Positions 6,481 to 14,014 of a DNA stretch of 16,468 nucleotides are shown here, piece by piece; position 1 is the stretch's first letter, and each line of letters opens with the position of its first letter. The translations under genes were made by a program, and so were the position numbers. The notes under the pieces are model-generated. The model had not been told where the DNA came from. It saw nothing but the letters and a program-made list of their open reading frames with translations, and made no database searches. Source of the DNA: Acetobacteraceae bacterium (GTDB lineage: Bacteria; Pseudomonadota; Alphaproteobacteria; Acetobacterales; Acetobacteraceae); assembly GCA_027306955.1 (NCBI GenBank), contig DAHUXX010000234.1, positions 1 to 16,468 on the forward strand, written 5' to 3'.

Positions 6481-7488
6481 CTAGCTGTCGAACGCCGAAT
6501 GATAGGCGTTGAGCGCCGGCGCGCCGCCGAGATGCACGTAGAGCACCTTCGCCCCCCTCTCGAACTCGCCCGCCCTGGCCATCGCGATCACGCCCGCCAT
6601 GCTCTTGCCCTCATAGACGGGGTCCGTGAGCATCCCCTCGCGCGTCGCCGCCATGCGGATCGCATCGATCGTCGCCTGGTCCGGCAGCCCGTAGTCCGGC
6701 CCGCAGAAACGCGGGTCGATCACGATGTCCTCGTCGCGGATCGCGGTGTTGAGCCCGACGGCCGCCGCCGTCTGGTGCGCGATCTTCGTCACCGCCGCGC
6801 GCGTCATCCCGGCGTTCGCCGCGGTGTCGATCCCGATCAACCGCCGTTTGCGACGTTGCGCCGCAAATCCCACCACCATTCCCGCCTGCGTCGAGCCGGT
6901 GCAGGTCGCGGTCACCACGGTGTCGAAGAACATCCCCGTCTCGTGCTCCTGCGCCGCCACCTCCTCGGCGAACCCGGCATAGCCGAGCCCGCCCAGCGGA
7001 TGGTCCGAGGCGCCCGCCGGAATCGCATACGGCTTGCCGCCCGCGCGCCGGACCTGGTCAAGCGCCCGCTGCCAGCTCTCCTTCTCCGCCGTGGAATAAC
7101 CCTCGCCCTCGAGGATGGTCTCGGCCCCCATGATGCGCGAGAGCAGGATGTTGCCGACCTTGTCGTAGGCCAGGTCGGGCCACTTGGTCCATTCCTCCTG
7201 CACCAGCCGGCACTTCATCCCGAGTTTGGCCGCCACCGCCGCCACCTGGCGCGTATGGTTGGACTGGATATTCCCGATCGAGACCAGCGTGTCGCAACCC
7301 TGGGCCAGCGCGTCGGCAGCGAGGAACTCGAGCTTGCGTATCTTGTTGCCGCCGAACGCCAGCCCCGAGGCGATGTCGTCGCGCTTCGCCCACAGCTCGA
7401 TGCCGAGCTCGTCGGACATCCGGTCGAGCCGGTGGACGGGCGAGGGGAAGAAGGCGAGCTTGACGCGGGGAAAGCGCGAGAGGTCCAT
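6481..7488 (-). CDS. acdS: 1-aminocyclopropane-1-carboxylate (ACC) deaminase
   Basis: This 335-residue PLP enzyme should convert ACC, the plant ethylene precursor, to 2-oxobutyrate and ammonia. It resembles the Pseudomonas AcdS closely: AFGGNKIRKLEFL, QGCDTLVSIGNIQSNHTRQ, GMKCRLVQE, GSTQAGMVVGFAA, LTDPVYEGKSM and HLGGAPALNAY. The PLP lysine is Lys49, and the carboxylate/nucleophile Ser is Ser76. The residues that separate ACC deaminases from D-cysteine desulfhydrases are the ACC type: Tyr292-Glu293 and Leu320. The start at the ATG at 7488 matches the family N-terminus (MDLSRFPR). The gene is divergent from an Lrp-family regulator, the arrangement known for acdR/acdS. A TATACG -10-like box on the - strand lies at 7518-7523. 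The known biological setting is plant-associated bacteria that lower ethylene. Confidence 0.93.
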   Translation of the reverse strand: MDLSRFPRVKLAFFPSPVHRLDRMSDELGIELWAKRDDIASGLAFGGNKIRKLEFLAADALAQGCDTLVSIGNIQSNHTRQVAAVAAKLGMKCRLVQEEWTKWPDLAYDKVGNILLSRIMGAETILEGEGYSTAEKESWQRALDQVRRAGGKPYAIPAGASDHPLGGLGYAGFAEEVAAQEHETGMFFDTVVTATCTGSTQAGMVVGFAAQRRKRRLIGIDTAANAGMTRAAVTKIAHQTAAAVGLNTAIRDEDIVIDPRFCGPDYGLPDQATIDAIRMAATREGMLTDPVYEGKSMAGVIAMARAGEFERGAKVLYVHLGGAPALNAYHSAFDS

Positions 7489-7546
7489 GGCGAAAATCCT
7501 GGGTTGACGGCCCCGTCCGTATAGCGCCCGCCGGCCCGCATGGGCT

Positions 7547-7610
7547 GCGGAAGATGCGGCCGATGACAGGTTTCGCTTGGCAGGGAAGGGTGCCTCGCCG
7601 CATCTTCCGC
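7547..7610. promoter_or_regulatory. 14-bp perfect inverted repeat, candidate AcdR operator
   Basis: GCGGAAGATGCGGC (7547-7560) and its exact complement GCCGCATCTTCCGC (7597-7610) flank a 36-nt spacer in the 124-nt acdS-acdR divergent region. The arm centres are 50 bp apart, close to five helical turns, so both arms face one side of the DNA, as expected for an Lrp-type octamer or loop. The left arm lies about 24 nt upstream of the acdS -10-like box. The right arm ends 2 nt before the acdR ATG, which could allow autoregulation. Confidence 0.6.
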
Positions 7611-7612
7611 GC

Positions 7613-8107
7613 ATGCAGGCGAGATCGACCGCAGAAAATTCTCAACCTGGGGAGCTGGACGCCGCCGACCGCCGCATCCTGCGCGCCCTGCAGGCCGACG
7701 GCCGCCTCTCCAACAAGGAACTCGCCGCCCGCGCCCATCTTTCGGAATCCGCCTGCCTCGCCCGCACCCGCCGCCTGTTCGAGCGCGGCACCATCCGCGC
7801 CGTCCGCGCGCATATCGACCCGGACGCGGTAGGGCAGGGCACCGTCGTCCTCGTCGGTGTCGTGCTCGACCGTTCCACCCGCGAGAGCTTCGCCGCCTTC
7901 GAGGCCGCCGTCCGCGTGCTCGCCCCGGTCCTCGAATGCCACCTGGTCGCCGGCGACGTCGATTATTTCCTCAAGGTCCGCGTCCGCGACATCGCCGGCT
8001 ACAACCGCCTGCACGCGGAAAAACTCATCGCGCTGCCGGGCGTCCGCCAGGTCCGCACCTTTTTCGTCCTCGACGAGATCAAGACGGATGGATTGCTCGC
8101 CGTCTGA
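7613..8107 (+). CDS. acdR: Lrp/AsnC-family regulator, probable AcdR
   Basis: A 164-residue Lrp/AsnC-type transcription regulator. The N-terminal winged helix-turn-helix spans about 16-65: ELDAADRRILRALQADGRLSNKELAARAHLSES is split by the turn, followed by the recognition helix ACLARTRRLFERG. The ligand-binding RAM domain follows at about 75-155, with HLVAGDVDYFLKVRVRD as its typical core. The start is set at the ATG at 7613. Upstream in-frame extension to a TTG is possible but would run through the right arm of the inverted repeat. Its stop (TGA, 8105-8107) abuts the exporter gene. Divergent location next to acdS is the known arrangement for AcdR, which activates acdS in response to ACC or leucine status in Pseudomonas; that role is inferred here. 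Confidence 0.88.
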   Translation: MQARSTAENSQPGELDAADRRILRALQADGRLSNKELAARAHLSESACLARTRRLFERGTIRAVRAHIDPDAVGQGTVVLVGVVLDRSTRESFAAFEAAVRVLAPVLECHLVAGDVDYFLKVRVRDIAGYNRLHAEKLIALPGVRQVRTFFVLDEIKTDGLLAV

Positions 8108-8163
8108 TGCTTGCGCCCGATCCGCACATCGTCACACTCGAGCTGCCACGCGCGGAGAACCTC

Positions 8164-8787
8164 ATGCCCCTGCATCTCTGGTTCGGACTCGTCGCCTCCG
8201 TCGCCATCCTCACCTCCATCCCCGGCCCGACAGTGGTGCTGATCACCACGCATGCGATCAGCTTCGGCCCGCGCGTCGCTTTCGCCATGGTGCTCGGCTC
8301 GGCCGTCGGCGGCGTCGTCGCTATGACACTCGCCATGGCGGGCCTCGGCGCGCTGCTTGCCACCTCGTTCCTCGTGTTCACCCTGCTGAAGCTGCTTGGC
8401 GCCGCTTACTTGATCTGGCTCGGCATGCGCCTCTGGCGCCGCGACCCCGAGGCACTCGCAGTGGAAGCCGAGGTCGTACGCCTCGGCACCCTGCGTGCCT
8501 TCGGCCACGCCTTCGTCGTGACGGCGCTGAACCCCAAGGGCATCGCCTTCCTCCTGCTGTTCCTGCCGCTCTTCATCAATCGCGCCGCACCGATCGTTCC
8601 ACAAACGCTTATCATCGTTCCCACGGTCGCCGTCATAGGCCTGGTCACCGATGGACTCTATGCCCTCTTTGCCGTGCGCATGCGTGCCTTCCTTCGCCGG
8701 CCCCATGTGATGCGGCTCGCCAGCCGCGCCGGCGGTTCGCTGTTGATCGTGCTCGGTCTGGCTGCCGCCCTGCGCCGCGCCGGCTGA
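8164..8787 (+). CDS. LysE/RhtB-family amino-acid exporter
   Basis: A 207-residue inner-membrane protein with about six hydrophobic segments. The LysE family signature is visible near the N-terminus (ILTSIPGPTVVLITTHAISFG is split across 15-35), as is the central ALNPKGIAFLLLFLPLFI segment (121-138). Known members export amino acids such as lysine, homoserine, threonine or leucine. The start is at the ATG at 8164, because GGAG lies 6 nt upstream. An earlier ATG at 8107 overlaps the acdR stop but has no such site. Placement directly after acdR suggests Lrp-family control, a common pairing for LysE-type exporters. It may export an amino acid sensed by the regulator; the substrate is unknown. Confidence 0.9.
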   Translation: MPLHLWFGLVASVAILTSIPGPTVVLITTHAISFGPRVAFAMVLGSAVGGVVAMTLAMAGLGALLATSFLVFTLLKLLGAAYLIWLGMRLWRRDPEALAVEAEVVRLGTLRAFGHAFVVTALNPKGIAFLLLFLPLFINRAAPIVPQTLIIVPTVAVIGLVTDGLYALFAVRMRAFLRRPHVMRLASRAGGSLLIVLGLAAALRRAG

Positions 8788-8848
8788 TGCCGGGGTTGTC
8801 CCCGTCCCGCCGCGGCCCGACAATCGCATCCCCATCCGGAGCCCGCTT

Positions 8849-9691
8849 GTGTCCTTCCGCAGCACCGAACGCTACATCGCCACGCGCGACCTCGAGGTCG
8901 CGGTCAACGCCGCTGTCACGCTCCAGCGCCCGCTGCTGGTCAAGGGCGAGCCCGGCACCGGCAAGACCGTCCTCGCGCACGAGATCGCGGCCTCCCTCGG
9001 CCGGCCGCTCATCGAGTGGCACATCAAGTCCACCACCCGCGCCCAGCAGGGCCTTTACGAATACGACGCGGTGTCGCGCCTGCGCGACGGCCAGTTGGGC
9101 GAGGCGCGCGTGCACGACATCCGCAACTACGTCATCCCCGGCAAGCTCTGGCAGGCCTTCGTCTCGGCGGAGCCCGTCGTCGTCCTGATCGACGAGATCG
9201 ACAAGGCCGATATCGAGTTCCCCAACGATCTGCTGCTCGAGCTCGACCGCATGACCTTCCACGTCTACGAAACCGGCGAGACCGTTACGGCCAGGCACCG
9301 GCCCGTCGTGATCATCACGTCGAACAACGAGAAGGAACTGCCGGACGCGTTCCTGCGCCGTTGCTTCTTTCACTACATCCGCTTCCCCGACCGCCCGACC
9401 ATGCAGCGCATCGTCGATGCCCACTACCCCAACCTCCGCTCCGACCTCGCGCGCGAGGCGCTGGAGGTCTTCTTCCGCCTGCGCGACGTGCCCGGCCTGA
9501 AAAAGAAGCCCGCCACATCCGAACTTCTCGACTGGCTCAAGCTGCTGATGGCCGAGGACATGCCCGCGGAGGCCCTGCGCGCCAAGGAAGGCCAGTCCGC
9601 CATCCCGCCGCTCTACGGCGCCCTGCTCAAGAACGAGCAGGACGTCCACCTCTTCGAGCGCCTGGCGTTCCTCAATCGCCGCGGCGCATGA
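8849..9691 (+). CDS. MoxR-type AAA+ ATPase
   Basis: A 280-residue MoxR-family ATPase, a chaperone-like motor that works with VWA-domain partners in cofactor insertion or complex maturation. Walker A is GEPGTGKT (33-40), Walker B is VVLIDEIDKA (111-120), sensor 1 is ITSNN (156-160), and the arginine-finger region is DAFLRRCFFHYIRFP (166-180). The start is GTG at 8849-8851, supported by GGAG 8 nt upstream; no closer ATG gives the usual N-terminus. It is followed after 54 nt by a VWA gene on the same strand. The order ATPase then VWA matches CoxD/CoxE-type pairs known from molybdenum CO dehydrogenase maturation. Confidence 0.92.
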   Translation: MSFRSTERYIATRDLEVAVNAAVTLQRPLLVKGEPGTGKTVLAHEIAASLGRPLIEWHIKSTTRAQQGLYEYDAVSRLRDGQLGEARVHDIRNYVIPGKLWQAFVSAEPVVVLIDEIDKADIEFPNDLLLELDRMTFHVYETGETVTARHRPVVIITSNNEKELPDAFLRRCFFHYIRFPDRPTMQRIVDAHYPNLRSDLAREALEVFFRLRDVPGLKKKPATSELLDWLKLLMAEDMPAEALRAKEGQSAIPPLYGALLKNEQDVHLFERLAFLNRRGA

Positions 9692-9745
9692 GATGACGCG
9701 CGCTTTGCCACTGGATAACGGGCGGCGGCCAGCGGGACGCACCTG

Positions 9746-10936
9746 ATGTTTTCCCCGTTCATCGAAGCGCTGCGCCGGGAGGGCCTGCCGGTCTCCATCA
9801 CCGAATACCTCACGCTGATGCAGGCGATGCGGGCGGGCGTGGCCAATTATGACATCGAGGATTTCTATCACCTCGCCCGCGCCACGCTGGCCAAGGACGA
9901 GCGCTATCTCGATCGTTTCGACCGCGCCTTCGCCGAGGCGTTCAAGGGCCTCGAAGCCCCGCAACCCGCCGCGGGCGACGACCTCAGGCGTGATCTGCCC
10001 GAGCAATGGCTCAGGAAACTCGCCGAAAAATTCCTCGGCTCCGAGGAACTCGCCAGGATCGAGAAACTCGGCGGCTTCGAGAAGCTGATGGAAACGCTCC
10101 GCCAGCGCCTCGCCGAGCAGCAGGGCCGCCACCAGGGCGGCAACAAATGGATCGGCACCGCCGGCACCTCGCCCTTCGGCGCCTACGGCGCGAACCCCGA
10201 GGGCGTGCGCATCGGCCAGGACAAGAGCCGCCTGCGCCGCGCGGTAAAAGTCTGGGACAGGCGCGAATTCCGCGACCTCGATTCGGACGTGGAGCTGGGC
10301 ATCCGCACCCTGAAGCTCGCGCTCCGCCGCCTGCGCCGCTTCGCCCGCGAGGGTACCGCGACCGAACTCGACCTCCCGGGCACCATCCGCGACACCGCCC
10401 GCAACGCCGGCTCGCTGGAACTGCGCATGGTCCCCGAGCGCCGCAACGCCGTCAAAGTCCTCCTCCTCCTCGACATCGGCGGCTCCATGGACGACCACGT
10501 GCGTGAGAGTGCGGAACTCTTCTCCGCCGCCCGCGCCGAGTTCAAACACCTGGTTTCGTTCTATTTCCACAACTGTCCCTACGAGCGGCTCTGGACCACC
10601 AACCGCCGCCGCGCCGACAACACGCTCCCCACGGAACAGGTCCTGCGCACCTATGGCCCGGACTACAAGCTGATCCTCGTCGGCGACGCCACGATGAGCC
10701 CCTATGAGATCACCCACGAGGGCGGCAGCGTCGAACACTGGAACGCGGAACCGGGCGCCGTCTGGCTGCAGCGCCTCACCGCGCATTTCCGCCGTGCCGC
10801 CTGGCTCAACCCCCGCCCGCGCCAGTCCTGGCGCGAGGACGGCTCCGTCGGCCTCGTCCACGAGTTGATGGAGGGGCGCATGTACCCGCTCACCCTTTCC
10901 GGAATCGAAACCATGACGCGCGACCTGGTGCACTGA
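9746..10936 (+). CDS. CoxE-like VWA-domain protein
   Basis: A 396-residue cytoplasmic VWA protein with no signal peptide or membrane helix. The N-terminal part (1-235) is charged and helical (FIEALRREGLPVSITEYLTLMQAM at the start, as in COG3552/COG3825-like members). The VWA domain starts near 236. Its MIDAS motif reads DIGGSMD (243-249), a known variant of DxSxS; Asp314 in LVGDATMSPYE is the probable third-loop Asp. SFYFHNCPYERLW (271-283) is typical of the subgroup. A glycine-rich linker (128-155) precedes the domain. The stop overlaps the next start as TGATG, so translation with the amidohydrolase gene is probably coupled. It should be the substrate adaptor of the upstream MoxR ATPase. Confidence 0.9.
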   Translation: MFSPFIEALRREGLPVSITEYLTLMQAMRAGVANYDIEDFYHLARATLAKDERYLDRFDRAFAEAFKGLEAPQPAAGDDLRRDLPEQWLRKLAEKFLGSEELARIEKLGGFEKLMETLRQRLAEQQGRHQGGNKWIGTAGTSPFGAYGANPEGVRIGQDKSRLRRAVKVWDRREFRDLDSDVELGIRTLKLALRRLRRFAREGTATELDLPGTIRDTARNAGSLELRMVPERRNAVKVLLLLDIGGSMDDHVRESAELFSAARAEFKHLVSFYFHNCPYERLWTTNRRRADNTLPTEQVLRTYGPDYKLILVGDATMSPYEITHEGGSVEHWNAEPGAVWLQRLTAHFRRAAWLNPRPRQSWREDGSVGLVHELMEGRMYPLTLSGIETMTRDLVH

Positions 10937-12777
10937 TGGAAGCGACCGCCGCCGAGGAGATGCGCGTCCGCCGCCATCTCACCCTCGTCGCCCTGGGCCG
11001 CGCCCCGGCGGACCGCCTGCTGCGCGTCGGCCGCCTGCTCGATATCCACACCCTCACCTGGCGCCCGGACCAGGAGATCGCCATCGCCGGCAACCGCATT
11101 GCCTGGACCGGCGACGCCGGCTCGTATCCGGGTCAGGCTGGCGAACGCGTCGACCGGCAGGACCTCGCAGCCGTCCCCGGCTTCGGCGAGGTGCACAAGC
11201 ACATCGAAAGCTCCCACCTCACCCCGGAATTCGAGGCCGCGCTCGTCATCCCCCACGGCAACACCTGGACCTGCGAGGCGAGCCACGAACTTTCCAACGT
11301 CGTCGGCCCGCGCAACCTCGACTTCTGGCTCGAACCAAGAAGGCGGGGCTCGCCGCTGAAGATTTTCCCGCTGCCCGGATCCGCCGTCCCGCCCACCGCC
11401 TGGGAATGCTCCGGCGGCCACTACGGTGCGGCGGAACAAGCCGCCTTCATGAGGGACCCGCGCGTCGCGGGCCTCGACGAGGTGATGGACTGGCCCGCCG
11501 TCTGGGACGAAACGAACCCCTCCCATGAACGCCTCTGGGGCATGATGGAGGCCACCATGGCCGCCCGCGGCGTGGTGGAGGGCCATGGCGCCGGCCTCAC
11601 CGACCCCGCCTCCATCTCCGCCTTCGCCGCCGCCGGCCTCGCCTCCGACCACGAGGCCGCGACCACCGAGGAAGTCTGGCAGAAGCTCGTGCGTGGCATC
11701 TTCGTCGAGCTGCGCGTCCATGCCATGGAGGACGTCATCCCCGGCCTGCTCACCTCGGGCCTGTCGGAGTGGTCGCAACTCGCGTTTGCCACCGACGACC
11801 GCAGCGCCTCGGACACGCTGCGCCTCGGCGCCACGGACCACAACATCCGCACCGCCATCCGTTACGGCCTTGCACCGGAAGTCGCGATCGCCTGCGCAAC
11901 GATCAACCCCGCGCGCCACATGCGCCTCACCCCGTGGGTCGGCTCGCTCGCCCCCGGCCGCTACGCCGACATCGTGCTGCTCAAGGACATCCCCACGCTC
12001 GCCATCGCCGAAGTCTGGGCGGACGGCCGTCCCGTCGCCGCCGGCGCCGACTACCTCGCTCCGGTTCCGCAAATCGCCTGGCCGGACTGGGTGACGCGCA
12101 CGGTCAACATCGGCCGTAAGCTCACCGCGGAGGATTTCCGCATCACCGCCGACCCCGGCCGGGCCATGATGCACGCTGCCGTGCTGCGCCCCTTCCACTG
12201 GGCTGACGATTTCCTCGTTGAGGACCTGCCAGTCGCCGCCGGCGACGTCCAACGCGACCCCACCCGCGCCATCACCAAATTCGCCGTCGTCGATCGCCAC
12301 ACGGGCCAGGGCGGCGTCGCGCGCATGTTCTGGCGCGGCTGCGGCCCGGCGACCGAGGGCACGGCCCTCGCCAGTTCCCTCGGCCACGACACGCACAACA
12401 TCTGGGCCGTCGGCTCCAGCGATGCCGCGATGGCGCAGGCGGTCAACGCCGTTGCCGCGATACAAGGCGGCTGGGCGCTGGTTGTCCGCAACCGTCTCGC
12501 TGCCACTGTCCGCTACGAGGTCGCCGGCCTGATGACGGCGCGCCCCGCGGCCGAACTCGACGCCGAGATGCAGGAACTCTACCGCGCCGCCGGGTCCGTG
12601 GACTGGATGCACGAGCCCACGTATTCGCCGCGCTGGCCCACGGGCTTCCCGGAGCGCCTTGCCTTCGCGACCCTCACCTGCTCGCCCTGGCGCTGGGTCC
12701 TCGTCGCCCCAACCGCGGCGGCGCCACGGGGTCTGGTCAACGTCCGCACCGGGCAGACCCACCCGGTCGTCTGGTAG
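10936..12777 (+). CDS. adenine-deaminase-like amidohydrolase
   Basis: A 613-residue protein with the full adenine deaminase (COG1001) layout: composite beta-sandwich, TIM barrel and Ade C-terminal domain. The known activity is adenine to hypoxanthine plus ammonia, with two metals. Matching motifs are VPGFGEVHKHIESSHLTP (80-97, His87 and His89), SHELSNVVG (116-124), VVEGHGAGL (213-221), ASDHE (236-240) and ATDD (285-288). Later come GSLAPGRYADIVLLKD and the C-terminal SSLGHDTHNIWAVG. Several normally conserved positions differ: the usual FIDxHxHIESS is FGEVHKHIESS, and the usual DPHE is ASHE. This suggests a separate clade whose substrate may not be adenine. The start ATG overlaps the VWA stop (TGATG). 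Confidence 0.82.
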   Translation: MEATAAEEMRVRRHLTLVALGRAPADRLLRVGRLLDIHTLTWRPDQEIAIAGNRIAWTGDAGSYPGQAGERVDRQDLAAVPGFGEVHKHIESSHLTPEFEAALVIPHGNTWTCEASHELSNVVGPRNLDFWLEPRRRGSPLKIFPLPGSAVPPTAWECSGGHYGAAEQAAFMRDPRVAGLDEVMDWPAVWDETNPSHERLWGMMEATMAARGVVEGHGAGLTDPASISAFAAAGLASDHEAATTEEVWQKLVRGIFVELRVHAMEDVIPGLLTSGLSEWSQLAFATDDRSASDTLRLGATDHNIRTAIRYGLAPEVAIACATINPARHMRLTPWVGSLAPGRYADIVLLKDIPTLAIAEVWADGRPVAAGADYLAPVPQIAWPDWVTRTVNIGRKLTAEDFRITADPGRAMMHAAVLRPFHWADDFLVEDLPVAAGDVQRDPTRAITKFAVVDRHTGQGGVARMFWRGCGPATEGTALASSLGHDTHNIWAVGSSDAAMAQAVNAVAAIQGGWALVVRNRLAATVRYEVAGLMTARPAAELDAEMQELYRAAGSVDWMHEPTYSPRWPTGFPERLAFATLTCSPWRWVLVAPTAAAPRGLVNVRTGQTHPVVW

Positions 12778-12804
12778 CCGGCGGACCGATCGGGCTCGCC
12801 CGCC

Positions 12805-13131
12805 TCAGGCCACGTCGAGGCTGGAACCCGGTGCCATCGCGTAACGGCGAACGCCCCCAAGCGGGAAGCGGATGAGCCTGCCGCTGGCGCAGGCCGCGGC
12901 GATGGCGGCCTCGCACGCGTCCTGCCCGGCGCGGCGCGCGTCGGCCTCGCGCTCGGCGAGTTCGGCCTCCTCGCGATACTCCGCGTGCAGCACCGCGAGC
13001 GCGCGCATCGCCTCGGCAAGCTCCCGCTCGATGCGCATCGCAAGCGCGATCGCCACGTCAAACTGCGCCACGCGCTGCGTCGACGTCTCGCTGTCGCGAA
13101 GCTGGGCGAGCGTGGCGGCGAGGGGTGTCAT
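12805..13131 (-). CDS. orphan helical protein of unknown function
   Basis: A 108-residue protein that I do not recognise. The start at the ATG at 13131 is strongly supported by GGAGG 8 nt upstream. Residues about 20-80 form one long amphipathic alpha-helical stretch rich in Ala, Glu and Arg (ERELAEAMRALAVLHAEYREE, then AELAEREADARRAG), likely a coiled coil. The tail GRLIRFPLGGVRRYAMAPGSS is a short, less charged end. There is no signal peptide or membrane helix. It converges on the amidohydrolase gene with 27 nt between the stops. A 326-nt AT-containing region separates it from the XRE regulator, with which it shares an upstream element. A structural or phage-derived accessory role is possible; the evidence does not choose. 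Confidence 0.65.
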   Translation of the reverse strand: MTPLAATLAQLRDSETSTQRVAQFDVAIALAMRIERELAEAMRALAVLHAEYREEAELAEREADARRAGQDACEAAIAAACASGRLIRFPLGGVRRYAMAPGSSLDVA

Positions 13132-13315
13132 CGCGCGAACCTCCATGCTGCACGGCCGCGGGCGAGCGCCGCGCGCCGTGGATTGCTTCCGATGGGCGTC
13201 GTCACCGCGCACCTCCGCGCGGCTTGCGTCACGGCCAGGCCATGCCGCCGCCGCGCGAGAGGCGTCCCGCTGAGACGGCTTGACGACATGAGCGCCTGTC
13301 GGTCACCAGACAAAG

Positions 13316-13332
13316 AAAGCATAACTTTCAAA
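13316..13332 (-). promoter_or_regulatory. candidate operator, copy 1 (upstream of the orphan gene)
   Basis: AAAGCATAACTTTCAAA on the + strand matches the element upstream of the XRE gene at all but two aligned bases plus one 1-nt gap. Both copies have the same orientation relative to their downstream gene. It contains a GAAAG/CTTTC dyad. Confidence 0.4.
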
Positions 13333-13405
13333 AAACCACAAGAAAAATAAAACACACCTTACAATTCTGCCGCCGCGCGACGCTGGCGGCTGCAACCCTG
13401 GCCTC

Positions 13406-13426
13406 TGGCGGCCGGATTCGCCGCCA
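13406..13426 (-). terminator. possible hairpin downstream of the XRE gene
   Basis: TGGCGGC (13406-13412) and GCCGCCA (13420-13426) form a perfect 7-bp stem with a 7-nt loop, 32 nt past the XRE stop. There is no T run, so it may be a factor-dependent or processing structure rather than an intrinsic terminator. Confidence 0.3.
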
Positions 13427-13457
13427 TCGCCAAAGCCGGTCGCGTTGGCCGCGCCGG

Positions 13458-13955
13458 TCAATCGCGGATTGTCTCGCGCCATTTGCTCTCGATCGCCGAG
13501 CGCCGCTCCGAAAGCGTCAGCTCCAGCCGCTCGGCAAATGGTATCTGCCGCCCCAGCGCGCGCACATCCCGCCAGACGCGTTGCGCCACGATCGCGATGG
13601 TGCGCTGGTCCGTCGGCATCCCCGCCTCCCGCAACATGCGCAGCACGGCGTCGGAAACCTCGGCGAATTCCTCATCCTCCGCGCGCAGCCGCTCGCTGAC
13701 GGCGGCATCGTCGAGCCGCCCCTGCGCCTCGCGCACGCCCGGGCCCGCGCCCCCCTGCCCGTCGCCGAGCAACTCGTTCGGCGTCGCGCCGAGGATCGCG
13801 CAGATGTCCCCGATCCGATGCGCCGGAAAGGTCGGATTGGCGGTTCGGAACCACTGTCCCACCGCCTGCTGCGTAATCCCCAGGCGTTGCGCGAGCTGCC
13901 GGCGGGACAGTCCGCGCTCGCGCATCAACCGCTCGAGATTCTCGGCAAATCCCAT
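13458..13955 (-). CDS. XRE-family transcription regulator (phage-repressor-like)
   Basis: A 165-residue protein with an N-terminal Cro/C1-type helix-turn-helix at about 5-62. MGFAENLERLMRERGLSRRQ leads into LAQRLGITQQAVGQWFRTAN, where the recognition helix is QQAVGQWF, followed by FPAHRIGDICAILGATPNELL. The C-terminal 100 residues are charged and helical, without a recognisable LexA-like Ser-Lys protease motif, so this is not a self-cleaving repressor. The ATG at 13955 has AGGG about 8 nt upstream. A TATAAA box at 14020-14015 and a palindrome at 14028-14039 lie upstream. The gene sits alone between the orphan gene and the GS-like operon. It is likely autoregulated and a remnant or module of a mobile element. 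Confidence 0.85.
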   Translation of the reverse strand: MGFAENLERLMRERGLSRRQLAQRLGITQQAVGQWFRTANPTFPAHRIGDICAILGATPNELLGDGQGGAGPGVREAQGRLDDAAVSERLRAEDEEFAEVSDAVLRMLREAGMPTDQRTIAIVAQRVWRDVRALGRQIPFAERLELTLSERRSAIESKWRETIRD

Positions 13956-14014
13956 GAAGAAACCCTAACCCGAAGCCAGGCGCGCCGCACCAGAAAACAG
14001 CGCCGCTTGCTACT

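Larger units (their letters stand above)
13132..13457. other. 326-nt intergenic region with AT-rich patch
   Basis: No convincing gene lies here. Positions about 13300-13370 are strikingly AT-rich against the GC-rich surroundings. They include the element AAAGCATAACTTTCAAA (13316-13332) with a GAAAG/CTTTC dyad around CATAA. Leaders for the 12805-13131 gene probably start in this patch, giving an untranslated region of about 180 nt. A 75-codon GTG frame (13355 to 13128) fills this leader and ends with ATGA on the downstream start; it lacks a well-spaced ribosome-binding site. A hairpin lies at 13406-13426. Confidence 0.6.

Noticed and set aside
6481..7488. D-cysteine desulfhydrase as an alternative to ACC deaminase
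   Set aside because: The discriminating positions (Tyr292-Glu293 and Leu320) are of the ACC deaminase type and overall motifs follow AcdS.
8645..10933. 762-codon open frame on the - strand
   Set aside because: It lies opposite the MoxR and VWA genes, which have full family motifs; the translation is low-complexity and matches no fold. It is a GC-rich antisense shadow.
10702..12762. 686-codon open frame on the - strand
   Set aside because: It is antisense to the amidohydrolase gene, Gly/Ala/Arg/Asp rich without motifs, and has no ribosome-binding site.
13406..13426. Strong intrinsic terminator after the XRE gene
   Set aside because: The stem is perfect but no T tract follows; listed only as a possible hairpin.
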